From Solibacillus sp040274725 (GTDB lineage: Bacteria; Bacillota; Bacilli; Bacillales_A; Planococcaceae): DNA of 64,000 bases. A program made the position numbers and the translations under genes. Location of the stretch: positions 124,001 through 188,000 of the forward strand of contig JBEMAQ010000004.1 in NCBI GenBank assembly GCA_040274725.1. The letters are read 5' to 3'. The notes beneath the pieces are model-generated. The model was not told the DNA's origin. It made no database searches and worked only from the letters and a program-made list of their open reading frames with translations. This document shows positions 25,283-33,334 of this stretch, one piece after another. Position 1 is the first letter of the stretch. Each line of letters opens with the position of its first letter.

Positions 25283-26443
25283 ATGTTAAAACAACAAACA
25301 ATCGACATTATCAAATCAACGGTACCAGTGCTTGAAGTGCACGGTTTAGCGATTACAAAAACATTCTATTCAAACCTTTTTAAAGATAATCCATCCCTTT
25401 TAAACATTTTCAATCACACAAACCAAAAGAAAGACCGTCAACAAACAGCGCTTGCAAACACGGTATATGCAGCGGCAGTTCACATTGAAAACTTAGAAGC
25501 CATCGTGCCAGCAGTTATGCAAATCGCGCACAAGCACCGCAGCCTTGGCATTTTACCAGAACATTATCCAATCGTAGGAACGTACTTACTTGCGGCAATT
25601 AAAGAAGTGTTAGGTGACGCAGCAACTGAAGAAATTTTAGGCGCATGGGGCGAAGCGTACGGCGTCATTGCAGATATCTTTATTTCAGTAGAAGAAGATT
25701 TATACAAAGCAGCAGAAACAGATGGCGGCTGGAGAATGTTCAAGGACTTTACAATCGTGAAAAAAGTGGAAGAAAGTGAGCTCATCACGTCACTTTACTT
25801 AGCACCAAAAGACGGCGTAGCACTACCAGCTTATAAAGCAGGTCAATACATTAGCATCCGCACAGCCGTTCCTGGTGAAGAGTTCTTAATGAACCGCCAA
25901 TATACAGTAACAGGCTTAGAAAATAATGCCTACCGTATTTCGGTAAAACGCGAGGCTGACGTAACACCAAACGGCATCGTATCAAACTTCCTACACGCAG
26001 CAGAAGTCGGTACACCGATTGAAGTAAGTGTCCCAGCTGGGTTATTTACATTAACGGAAGCAGCGACACCTGTATTGTTCATCGCAGGCGGCGTTGGGGT
26101 GACACCATTACAAAGCATGCTAAACACAATGACGGCGCGCAAAGCGTCATTCATTCAATGTGCGCGTAATGCAGAAGTTGCAGCATTCACAGAAACAATT
26201 GAAGCAAAAGTAGCCGCTCTTGGTGGCACGTACAAAGCCGTTTACTCTGAAACAGATGGTTATATTACAAAGGATATTATTGCTTCAGTACTAGAACAAG
26301 ATGCAGACGTCTATGTATGTGGTCCAACACCATTCATGCAAGAAGTTGTCGCTCAGTTAGTCGAGCTAGGTGTGGCAGAAGATCACATTCATTACGAATT
26401 CTTTGGCGCAGCAATGGCATTCTCAATCAAAAAACCACAGTAA
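25283..26443 (+). CDS. hmp: Flavohaemoprotein, nitric oxide dioxygenase
   Basis: Hmp converts NO and oxygen to nitrate using NAD(P)H. The 386-residue product has a globin domain (about 1-135; proximal haem His85 in HKHRSLGI), an FAD-binding domain (NRQYTVTG) and an NAD-binding domain (FIAGGVGVTPL). The C-terminal EFFGAAMAF matches the family. The ATG at 25283 is preferred over the TTG at 25265; GAGGGA lies upstream. It is divergent from nsrR, so it is probably induced by NO. Confidence 0.96.
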   Translation: MLKQQTIDIIKSTVPVLEVHGLAITKTFYSNLFKDNPSLLNIFNHTNQKKDRQQTALANTVYAAAVHIENLEAIVPAVMQIAHKHRSLGILPEHYPIVGTYLLAAIKEVLGDAATEEILGAWGEAYGVIADIFISVEEDLYKAAETDGGWRMFKDFTIVKKVEESELITSLYLAPKDGVALPAYKAGQYISIRTAVPGEEFLMNRQYTVTGLENNAYRISVKREADVTPNGIVSNFLHAAEVGTPIEVSVPAGLFTLTEAATPVLFIAGGVGVTPLQSMLNTMTARKASFIQCARNAEVAAFTETIEAKVAALGGTYKAVYSETDGYITKDIIASVLEQDADVYVCGPTPFMQEVVAQLVELGVAEDHIHYEFFGAAMAFSIKKPQ

Positions 26444-26458
26444 GCATCATTTTTAAGG

Positions 26459-26489
26459 AAGGTTACCCAATTACGGGTAGCCTTTTTTC
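26459..26489 (+). terminator. Intrinsic terminator after hmp
   Basis: GGTTACCC and GGGTAGCC pair around AATTAC and are followed by six T. Confidence 0.85.
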
Positions 26490-26591
26490 TATTTAAAACA
26501 GATTTTTAATACTATTCAGAAATAACTATTAAATTGACGTATCTTCCGTATTCCGCTATTGTAATGCTTACTTCAGAAAAAATTTAATATT

Positions 26592-26730
26592 TCTTATCAT
26601 GAGAGATGGAGGGACTGGCCCTGCGAAGTCTCGGCAGCGGAGTTATTCTGTGCCAAATCCTGCAAGATGTTTCTTGAAAGATAAGATGAGTGATGGCCTC
26701 TTCTTATTTCTATTAAGGAGAGGCTTTTTG
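26592..26730 (+). ncRNA. SAM-I (S-box) riboswitch with terminator
   Basis: The leader holds the conserved S-box segments in order: CTTATCATGAGAGATGGAGG, GACTGGCCC, GAAGTCTCGGCAGC, TGTGCCAAATCCTGCAAG and AAAGATAAGATGAG. CTTATC and GATAAG form the P1 helix (26593 to 26685). GCCTCTTC and GGAGAGGC then form a terminator ending in five T (26695-26728). Such RNAs bind S-adenosylmethionine and switch off transcription of methionine genes. It precedes an NhaC-family transporter. Confidence 0.93.
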
Positions 26731-26767
26731 TATGGATTTTCGCGTGATGAGGATAAAGGAGACTGTA

Positions 26768-28048
26768 ATGCAAAAAGGAAACCCATGGGCACTGCTCCCA
26801 TTTGTTGTGTTTTTAATTTTATTTATTGGTTCAGGGATTGTATTAGATGACTTTTATGCCTTCCCTGTTATCGTAGCGATTGCAATAGCGAGTGCGGTTG
26901 CTTTAGTAATGAATCGCAAAAAATCGTTTTCAAAGAAGGTCGACGTATTTAGTTCGGGTGCTGGTAAGCCGGATGTCATGCTAATGGTGCTGATTTTCTT
27001 ATTAGCTGGTGCGTTTTCTTCGACCGCAAAAGGAATGGGTGCCATTGAAGCGACCGTCAATTTTGCGCTCTCCGTTGTGCCGCAAAATTTACTCGTCGTT
27101 GGCTTGTTTATTATCGCCTGCTTTATTTCGCTCGCGATGGGGACATCTGTTGGAACAATTGTGGCACTTGCGCCGATTGGTTTAGGCATTGGCGAGCAAA
27201 CAACACTGTCTCTTCCATTACTAATGGCGACAATTATTGGCGGTTCGATGTTCGGGGATAATCTATCATTCATCTCGGATACAACGATTGCCTCGGTACG
27301 TTCACAAGGGGCGGAAATGAAAGATAAATTTAAAGTCAACTTCTTGATTGTCTTACCAGCGGCGATTGTGACCTGTATTATTTTAGCCATGTTAACAATA
27401 AATACATCTGCACAAATCAGCTATGAGAGCTTTGATTGGTATAAGGTCATTCCGTATGTGTTTGTCATCATATTTGCGTTGATTGGCTTAAATGTCTTTA
27501 TCGTTTTAGCGAGCGGGGTTGGGCTAGCAGGGATCATCGGACTCTTTGATGGTAGCTACACATGGATGACGCTTGTCCAGGCTGTTGGTGACGGCATGAG
27601 CGGCATGTTTGAAATGGCATTTTTAGCAATTTGCATTGCCGGGATGGTCGAGGTCATTAAATATAATGGCGGCATTGATTTTCTTGTGCACGTGGCCACA
27701 CGTAAAATTAAATCAAAAAGAGATGCCGAGTTTGCGATGGCGGGACTTGTCAGTTTAACAGACTTATCAACTGCCAATAATACTATTGCCATCATGATTG
27801 CAGGGCCACTCGCGAAAAATATCGCAACACAGTACGAGATTGAGCCGCGTAAAGCAGCGAGTATTATTGATATTTTCTCATGTTTTGTACAGGGAATTAT
27901 TCCGTACGGCGCACAATTTTTAGTCGCCGCAAGTGTAGCGGGCATTTCGCCGATTTTAATGATGCAGTATTCGTATTACTCGCTACTTGTTGGGGTTTGC
28001 GGGGTCATTGCGATTTTAATCGGCTACCCACGTACCAAAAAAGCATAG
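26768..28048 (+). CDS. metT: NhaC-family transporter, predicted methionine transporter MetT
   Basis: This 426-residue protein has about eleven membrane spans and NhaC-superfamily motifs: AMGTSVGTIVALAPIG, GGSMFGDNLSFISDTT and the late SLTDLSTANNTIA. NhaC relatives exchange sodium with protons or amino acids. An S-box leader directly upstream argues for a methionine-related substrate, as in the MetT type predicted by comparative genomics. The ATG at 26768 follows AAGGAG by seven bases, after the riboswitch terminator; the longer frame would start just downstream of that terminator's T-run. A terminator follows at 28055. Confidence 0.85.
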   Translation: MQKGNPWALLPFVVFLILFIGSGIVLDDFYAFPVIVAIAIASAVALVMNRKKSFSKKVDVFSSGAGKPDVMLMVLIFLLAGAFSSTAKGMGAIEATVNFALSVVPQNLLVVGLFIIACFISLAMGTSVGTIVALAPIGLGIGEQTTLSLPLLMATIIGGSMFGDNLSFISDTTIASVRSQGAEMKDKFKVNFLIVLPAAIVTCIILAMLTINTSAQISYESFDWYKVIPYVFVIIFALIGLNVFIVLASGVGLAGIIGLFDGSYTWMTLVQAVGDGMSGMFEMAFLAICIAGMVEVIKYNGGIDFLVHVATRKIKSKRDAEFAMAGLVSLTDLSTANNTIAIMIAGPLAKNIATQYEIEPRKAASIIDIFSCFVQGIIPYGAQFLVAASVAGISPILMMQYSYYSLLVGVCGVIAILIGYPRTKKA

Positions 28049-28054
28049 CATTAA

Positions 28055-28088
28055 GCCGTAAACGCATCGTGTGTTTACGGCTTTTTTA
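28055..28088 (+). terminator. Intrinsic terminator after metT
   Basis: GCCGTAAAC and GTTTACGGC pair around GCATCGTGT and are followed by six T. Confidence 0.92.
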
Positions 28089-28204
28089 TCTAAAGATAAG
28101 AATTGTAACAGTTTCTGCAAGATGATGTAGGTACTAGCAAATTTCAACTAAATAAGTTGTTGTTTAAAAGGTAATCGTGTCCTGAGCATTCACTCCATAT
28201 GTAA

Positions 28205-28303
28205 TTAATATAGCGCAAAAAGTGCCGATTCCTCCACCCGCTCAATTAGCTTTAAAATCGCCTGCACATCCCTATTAGCCACACACATCACTAGCTCATC
28301 CAT
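28205..28303 (-). CDS. Possible 32-residue small protein
   Basis: The minus strand has GGGGG, a spacer and ATG at 28303 opening MDELVMCVANRDVQAILKL and ending in ESALFALY at TAA. It would be one amphipathic helix. The ribosome-binding site is good, but the frame is very short and no family is known. It lies beside the AT-rich small-ORF island. Confidence 0.35.
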   Translation of the reverse strand: MDELVMCVANRDVQAILKLIERVEESALFALY

Positions 28304-28550
28304 TTACTCGCCCCCTTTTCTATTAGACGAATAAGTTTAGAAAATCGTTCAAAAATATTACCTATAAAATTCACTTCAGGTTGTTTTTGTATTTCCACCT
28401 TCTTGCATTTAATGTATAATGTTATTGAAAATAATTCCATTTCGTTCATGATTGAAATGATATCCCATTAAATATCCTTTTAGAGAGATTGCTATACATG
28501 ACCAAATTTTATCTCTAAACAATGTAGATAATATAAATTCACTTCAGGAA

Positions 28551-28784
28551 ATGCAGGAAACCCTTTTCGTTTTACAAAACTCCTACGATGTCATTATTAT
28601 AGAAAAATTGATTCATTCGCAAAATTCGCCCGACCAACAAATGCTAGAAATTTTACATATTGAAATTCAATTAACAAGTAATCAAATTGAAAGGCTACAT
28701 ATATTGATTCATCAACAACTAGCACTAACCACAGATGAAAAGCCGTCCATCATAAATTTGAACGGCTTTTCATCTATTTTTTAA
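28551..28784 (+). CDS. Small helical ORF, tandem family member 1 (5' end doubtful)
   Basis: The 77-codon frame reads MQETLFVLQNSYDV and later SNQIERLHILIHQQ. It aligns with the ORFs at 28998 and 29285: E-x-L-x-x-L-Q-N-S-Y at the front and N-Q-I-E-x-L-x-x-L at the back. The ATG at 28551 has no separate ribosome-binding site. The frame is open upstream to 28461, and an ATG at 28498 behind AGAGAG is one base out of frame, so a frameshift is possible. The last 17 codons form a strong terminator hairpin. The region is much more AT-rich than its neighbours. Confidence 0.4.
   Translation: MQETLFVLQNSYDVIIIEKLIHSQNSPDQQMLEILHIEIQLTSNQIERLHILIHQQLALTTDEKPSIINLNGFSSIF
28733..28780 (+). terminator. Intrinsic terminator inside the end of small ORF 1
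   Basis: GATGAAAAGCCGT and ACGGCTTTTCATC are exact complements, followed by TATTTTTT. The TAA stop of ORF 1 comes just after, so the ORF's tail is encoded by the hairpin. Confidence 0.88.
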
Positions 28785-28997
28785 CTAAACATTATTTGCA
28801 AGCGTCTATTTCAAATACGTATACTTATACGTCCTCTTTAAGGGAGATACATATTGCATAAAGTACTTGAATAGTTCAATCCATTCAAGTTGTTTTTCCT
28901 AATTGATTTATCAAAAAAACAATAACACTATAATTATGATTTCATACTTTTTTGTATAGGGAGGAAATTTCATTTAACTGCACAGGTTACGTAAGGA

Positions 28998-29237
28998 GTG
29001 AGTTTTATAACTAGCAACATTATTAGATTTCAAGGGAAATCTAGAAAAGGTTCTGAAGATGTAAAAATACGTGAACAAATTTTAACATTACAAAATTTAT
29101 ATCAATCCTATAGTAAAAATTTCTTACTTTTAAGTGAGCTGCCATCATTACAAAATAGTAATGAGTTAATCATTTTAAAAGAAAATATGGCAATCATCGA
29201 ACAACAAATCGAAAAATTAGCAATTTTAATTAAATAA
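28998..29237 (+). CDS. Small helical ORF, tandem family member 2 (start unclear)
   Basis: The frame encodes up to 79 residues, with IREQILTLQNLYQSYSK and NMAIIEQQIEKLAILIK at the two ends of a helical hairpin. The annotated GTG at 28998 overlaps its own AAGGAG. An ATA codon at 29007 sits at the ideal distance, so the original ATG may have mutated or ATA may be used. TATAAT at 28929 could be the -10 element of its promoter. The ORF is related to the flanking ORFs and to no family I recognise. Confidence 0.45.
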   Translation: MSFITSNIIRFQGKSRKGSEDVKIREQILTLQNLYQSYSKNFLLLSELPSLQNSNELIILKENMAIIEQQIEKLAILIK

Positions 29238-29284
29238 TCAAGCGTAATTTTAATTTCCAATTAATACTGAAAGGGTAATGTTAG

Positions 29285-29527
29285 ATGAATCGAAAAAAAA
29301 TCTATAAAGGTTTAGATAAATCGAAAAAGCCTTTTATTTCGGAAGTGCAAGAAAGTTTACTAATTATCAAGAACTCTCATCACTCAAATGAGTTGATTGT
29401 TAATAGACTACAGAAAGTTGCAGAAAACGAACAGCAAGCCGCGTTGTATAACGCTTTAAAAAAAGATATGGAGTTAATTAACGAGCAGCTAAAGACTTTG
29501 CTAGAGAACATTCAAACAGCCGATTAA
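29285..29527 (+). CDS. Small helical ORF, tandem family member 3
   Basis: This 80-residue basic-then-acidic protein begins MNRKKIYKGLDKSKK. It carries VQESLLIIKNSHHSNELIV and KKDMELINEQLKTLLENIQ, matching the pattern in the two upstream ORFs. ATG at 29285 is behind AAAGGG with nine bases spacing, the best start of the three. It is probably a two-helix, coiled-coil-like protein. It lies 47 bases after ORF 2, with a strong hairpin about 90 bases downstream. The function is unknown. Confidence 0.6.
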   Translation: MNRKKIYKGLDKSKKPFISEVQESLLIIKNSHHSNELIVNRLQKVAENEQQAALYNALKKDMELINEQLKTLLENIQTAD

Positions 29528-29616
29528 TCGTTTTTAATTAAATGTCTATCTTTTTCTAGATGAACATTTCGTCAAATTAGACCGCTATTGAAATACTCTT
29601 AATAGAGATTGTTAAT

Positions 29617-29660
29617 CCCCCCGCACAGCAGACCTATCTACTGTACGAGGGGAGCTTTTC
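29617..29660. terminator. Hairpin between small-ORF island and YcdB-like gene
   Basis: CCCCCCGCACAG and CTGTACGAGGGG pair with few mismatches around CAGACCTATCTA. The plus side runs into CTTTTCG. It serves one or both convergent units. Confidence 0.75.
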
Positions 29661-29661
29661 G

Positions 29662-30867
29662 TTACCAGCCTGTATCCACCCAGTGAATCTCCCCTGTAGC
29701 AGCATCTACATATTCAATATGCCCTCCAGTTGGAGACGCTGGATAGTCCAGTAAATAGATAAATGACTGTCTGTTACGCTTTTTAATATCCTTTTCAAGC
29801 GTTAATTTTGCGTCAACATAGTTTCGCGCAATTGCATTTGCCTCTTCAAGTGTCAGTTTCGGCTTTTCTAGCTCTTTTAACTTGTCATACGGAATATGAT
29901 AGTACGATACTGATTCAATCTGGTTCGTTTCCTTCCACATATTCACCGTCACCGCGTAAAACTCCAGTGCAATTTCATCTAACACATAGACAAAACGATA
30001 CGCTTGCATAGAGTCATCAAACGATATATCAAGCTCTTCATATAAATTTGGATACACCTCAAGTTTATAGTTCACGTATTCCGTCCCGACTAATGTCTTC
30101 AAAATACGGCAAGCGCGTGTATAGTGTTGTTCGTCGCATGTTTTTAGCTCCTCTGAATCGACACGCCAACGCGCTACATCTTCTTGCTCATCATGGTAAA
30201 TTTCCCCCTTGCGCCCACTGATTAGATATGCGTCAAAATCAGCAACTGGCTCCACTTCCGGTAAATCCTCATACCCAGCACCTTTCATCGACGGCTCGTC
30301 ATGCCAAAAGCGCACGTTACCATTTGGTGCAACACCGTATAAATCAAAATTTTGTCCGTACATATAACGCCAGCCATGCTCACCTGAAATCGTCAGCTGC
30401 ACTAGCTGCTGCCCCTGCAAAATACGCGCTGCCTCCTCCTTTGAAATCATCATGTCCGGATAAATAATATCCACATCATTCGCATAAACTAATACTTCCT
30501 CTAGCTGACCTGAAACATTTACCGTCATGTCCATGCCACTCCCACGTACAATAACACCGTGCTTAGGCTCCTGTTTGCGTAGTTCTACTACATAGCGATC
30601 ATCTACCTCAACAATCGACGCAAGCACTAAATCTGGCTGCTCAAATACTTGCTTCACCTGTTCCACAAGCGGCGCTAGCTGTTGCTTTGTTAGTCGCCCT
30701 TCCGTCTCTAACAACTCCGGATAAAATATGCATTCTTTCGCACCATCCTCATGCAAATAAACTTCTGCCAAGAGCTCCTCATCTGCATTGTAATAAGACG
30801 TGCAGTCCGCCTCGCAAATCTCTTGTACAATTGTTCTCCCTGTAATTTTTTCAATATACTTTTTCAT
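29662..30867 (-). CDS. YcdB/YcdC (PepSY-like) domain protein
   Basis: This 401-residue protein appears cytosolic (no signal peptide). It has repeated PepSY/YcdB-like units. The clearest is the C-terminal one: KPKLTLEEANAIARNYVDA followed by YVDAATGEIHWVDTG, where a lysine-rich helix precedes a GEI-x-W strand. Related repeats occur in Bacillus YcdB/YcdC and in inhibitor-like PepSY proteins. Its role is unknown. The ATG at 30867 is favoured because GGAGAGG lies nine bases ahead; 30873 is also possible. Confidence 0.65.
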   Translation of the reverse strand: MKKYIEKITGRTIVQEICEADCTSYYNADEELLAEVYLHEDGAKECIFYPELLETEGRLTKQQLAPLVEQVKQVFEQPDLVLASIVEVDDRYVVELRKQEPKHGVIVRGSGMDMTVNVSGQLEEVLVYANDVDIIYPDMMISKEEAARILQGQQLVQLTISGEHGWRYMYGQNFDLYGVAPNGNVRFWHDEPSMKGAGYEDLPEVEPVADFDAYLISGRKGEIYHDEQEDVARWRVDSEELKTCDEQHYTRACRILKTLVGTEYVNYKLEVYPNLYEELDISFDDSMQAYRFVYVLDEIALEFYAVTVNMWKETNQIESVSYYHIPYDKLKELEKPKLTLEEANAIARNYVDAKLTLEKDIKKRNRQSFIYLLDYPASPTGGHIEYVDAATGEIHWVDTGW

Positions 30868-30903
30868 ATTCATTCACCTCTCCATCATTATAGCGAAAAC
30901 TAA

Positions 30904-30936
30904 AAAGACGCCTCCACACATTTGTGAAAACGCCTA
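30904..30936 (-). terminator. Imperfect terminator after MBL-fold gene
   Basis: On the minus strand GGCGTTTTCACA and TGTGTGGAGGCG can pair with mismatches and run into CTTTTTAG. Confidence 0.5.
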
Positions 30937-30941
30937 AATTT

Positions 30942-31883
30942 CTACAATTTTTGATAATAAATCATCCCGTCTTGCAGCGTTTCTGTTGCGAGTCCTTCAT
31001 CGACTAAATAATCAAGCTGCCCAAGTGTTTCGGAGAGTGTCAGTCCGAGCTGCTGCATATAAATACGAGCAAAAAGTTCTTTTGTCACATCAAATAATGT
31101 TTTCGACTCAGAAATCATTTCGAGCACTTTCATTGCACGCTCATGCTGCCGCGCAAGGCGTTCGGTTACAAGCTCCGCAGCATTTATTACTTCATTCCCA
31201 TGCCCCGTATAAATTTTCGTTACATCTAACTCACGCAGGCGCTTCAGTGACGCATTGTACTGAAGGAGTGATTTTGGACGCACATCACTTAAATCAAGCG
31301 GCGGCTCAACAAGCGGATTGGACGATACACGCTCAATGAGTAAATCACCGCCAATGCACTCGCGCGTGGAGTCCTCGATAAAAATCACATGACTTTGTGC
31401 ATGCCCCGGTGTTTCGTATACCAGCAAGCCTGGATGCCCTGGCACCTCGTCGCCCTCTTGCAAAAAGCCTGTTAGCGGCGTTGAACCGAATAGCTCAATC
31501 TCACCGCGCACTTTAATCAGTTTTTCTATATATTTTTCTGGTACACCGGCAAGCCGTAGCTGCGCGGCATAAAAATGTTGATGATACGCGAGGAATGCAT
31601 CCTCTTTTCGTAAAAAGTAATCCACGTAACGATGTCCGAGCTTCTCAGTATGCGGAAATGCATCGACCCACCCCGCGTGATCTGGGTGATGATGTGTTAA
31701 TACCACTTGTTCCACGTCTGTTAGTTCATAGCCAGCCGCGCGAATCCCCCACTTAATCGCGTCGTATGCCTCCTCTGTTTTTGGCCCTGCATCAAATAAC
31801 GTCAATACGTCCCCTTTGACTAAATAAGCATTCACATCGCCTACCGCATATGGCGTTGGAATGACAATTTTATGTACGTCCAT
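30942..31883 (-). CDS. Metallo-beta-lactamase-fold hydrolase
   Basis: This 313-residue protein has the binuclear zinc motif LTHHHPDHAGW (HxHxDH) and the later metal-ligand segments ETPGHAQSHVIF and YTGHG. A C-terminal helical extension (about 235-313, with QQLGLTLSETLGQLDYLV) resembles the winged-helix tail of LACTB2-like/YobT-type hydrolases. The substrate is unknown. The ATG at 31883 (MDVHKIVIPT) is chosen for its GGGG ribosome-binding site. The gene stands alone. Confidence 0.87.
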   Translation of the reverse strand: MDVHKIVIPTPYAVGDVNAYLVKGDVLTLFDAGPKTEEAYDAIKWGIRAAGYELTDVEQVVLTHHHPDHAGWVDAFPHTEKLGHRYVDYFLRKEDAFLAYHQHFYAAQLRLAGVPEKYIEKLIKVRGEIELFGSTPLTGFLQEGDEVPGHPGLLVYETPGHAQSHVIFIEDSTRECIGGDLLIERVSSNPLVEPPLDLSDVRPKSLLQYNASLKRLRELDVTKIYTGHGNEVINAAELVTERLARQHERAMKVLEMISESKTLFDVTKELFARIYMQQLGLTLSETLGQLDYLVDEGLATETLQDGMIYYQKL

Positions 31884-32078
31884 CTCACACATCCCCTTTT
31901 CTTTATCGAATTTGCCTCGGCGAAATTTACGTTGCCATTTGGCTTTGCGCAATCACAAAGCCGAATTGATCCCATCTACCAGAAGCTTTAAGTTTTTTTA
32001 GTTTGCACTAAAAAAACTTAAAATGAATGACTATTCACTACATTTTACCTCTTTTTTCTACTCCCGTCATCTTTAAAG

Positions 32079-32107
32079 TTGACAGCCACACCTGTTCTCT
32101 CTATAAT
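32079..32107 (+). promoter_or_regulatory. Sigma-A promoter for the proC T-box transcript
   Basis: TTGACA (32079-32084) and TATAAT (32102-32107) are both perfect hexamers with a 17-base spacer. Transcription would start just before the T-box leader. Confidence 0.9.
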
Positions 32108-32114
32108 TTTGAAT

Positions 32115-32358
32115 AATTCAACAAATATGCGATGACGAAGCCAAGTACATGTATGTGATGGTTATTAGAGAGTGCCGGACTGGTGAAATCGGCATAACCC
32201 ACTCCGTACATCGAACCTCCTTCTGAGCAGTTATGACAACATAACCGTCTCCTTTGCGATAAAAAGGCTCAAGTTGCACCCGAGTGGTGAACTAAGGTGG
32301 TACCGCGGAAACTTTCAAGCATTTTCGTCCTTACATAGAAGGACTGAGAATGCTTTTT
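32115..32358 (+). ncRNA. T-box riboswitch, proline-type specifier
   Basis: The leader has the T-box sequence AGGTGGTACCGCGG (about 32296-32309). A terminator follows with AGCATT...GTCC and GGAC...AATGCT arms and a run of six T near 32353. Upstream, the stem I features GATGACGAAG, AGAGAGTGCCGG and GAACCTCC are in place. CCT after GAA in the specifier loop reads proline, fitting control of proC by uncharged tRNA-Pro. No other gene of this path is in the transcript. Confidence 0.93.
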
Positions 32359-32398
32359 TATTTTCGAAAAATTGACAATCAACAAGGAGGAAGCAGTT

Positions 32399-33205
32399 TT
32401 GCAAAATATTATTTTTATCGGTGCTGGATCAATGGCGGAAGCTTTAATACAAGGATGGGTGAAACGAGCTGTTTTCACACCACAGCAAATTTTTGTGTCG
32501 AATCGGTCGAATGACGCGCGACTAGCTGAATTACAGCAGCGCTACGGCGTACAAAAGCTTGCTTCATTAGAAGATTTACAACAAGCCGATTTAATCATCT
32601 TGGCGATGAAGCCAAAAGATGCAGTTACTGCAATGGCACAAATCTCGCCATATATTGGCGAAAAAACAGCAGTGTTATCCGTGCTTGCTGGAATTTCGAT
32701 TGACACCATTACGGAGCAGTTAGGCAAACGTTCAATCGCGCGCGTTATGCCAAATACATCTGCAACAATCGGCATGTCCGCATCAGGCATTGCGTTTAAT
32801 GCACATGTTCTTGCCGATACGAAGCAGCAATTTATGCACATGCTGGAGGCAGTTGGTACGGTCATTGAGGTCGAAGAGGATAAATTACACGCCGTCACAG
32901 CACTATCTGGCAGTGGTCCCGCTTATTTATATTATTTAATAGAAGCTTTCGAAAAAGTCGGCGCAGAGTTTGACCTACCGAAAGAGGTTGTCCGTGAGCT
33001 AATGGTGCAAACGATTGCAGGCTCAGCAGAAATGCTGAAAACGGTAAAAGAAGAGCCCGCTGAATTGCGCCGTAAAGTAACGAGCCCAGGTGGCACAACC
33101 GAGGCCGGTATTCGCGCGCTTGAAGATATGCATTTTAATGATGCCATCGCAAGCTGCATTCGTTGTGCAGAGACGCGTTCACGCGAGCTAGCAGCAGGGA
33201 AATAA
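32399..33205 (+). CDS. proC: Pyrroline-5-carboxylate reductase
   Basis: ProC reduces pyrroline-5-carboxylate to proline with NAD(P)H. The 268-residue product has the Rossmann motif FIGAGSMAEALIQGW and the family's C-terminal signature VTSPGGTTEAGIRAL. Family length is about 270. It starts with TTG at 32399, eight bases after AAGGAGG; the longer frame overlaps the T-box terminator region. The T-box just upstream makes expression depend on proline starvation. Confidence 0.96.
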   Translation: MQNIIFIGAGSMAEALIQGWVKRAVFTPQQIFVSNRSNDARLAELQQRYGVQKLASLEDLQQADLIILAMKPKDAVTAMAQISPYIGEKTAVLSVLAGISIDTITEQLGKRSIARVMPNTSATIGMSASGIAFNAHVLADTKQQFMHMLEAVGTVIEVEEDKLHAVTALSGSGPAYLYYLIEAFEKVGAEFDLPKEVVRELMVQTIAGSAEMLKTVKEEPAELRRKVTSPGGTTEAGIRALEDMHFNDAIASCIRCAETRSRELAAGK

Positions 33206-33208
33206 TTT

Positions 33209-33297
33209 CAGAAAAACACATGATGCATCCAATAGCGCGTCATGCTGTCTTTTCTTTGGTGGATTTCCCTTGAAAATTCATACTTTCTTATCCAAAA
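33209..33297 (+). repeat. Interspersed repeat family B, copy 1
   Basis: The segment GAAAAACACATGATGCATCC... to ...TTGAAAATTCATACTTTC aligns over about 88 bases with 44447-44537 in the same orientation. Both copies contain a CATGA...TCATG dyad near the left end and GTGGATTTCC in the middle. It lies after proC and 3' of a small minus-strand gene. Confidence 0.75.
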
Positions 33298-33334
33298 AAC
33301 AAGCGCTAACCCATGATGGATTAGCGCTTGTTTT
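33295..33334. terminator. Strong hairpin between proC and small membrane gene
   Basis: AAACAAGCGCTAA and TTAGCGCTTGTTT pair exactly around a 12-base centre, with T-rich flank on the plus strand and A-rich on the other, so it can act both ways. Confidence 0.88.

Noticed and set aside
28551..29527. Spo0E-like phosphatase assignment for the three small ORFs
   Set aside because: Size and helical hairpin are similar, but the conserved Spo0E SQELD-type motif is absent from all three.
28205..29527. Toxin-antitoxin pair
   Set aside because: No toxin fold, no overlapping pair and no operator palindrome; related tandem ORFs do not fit a toxin/antidote arrangement.
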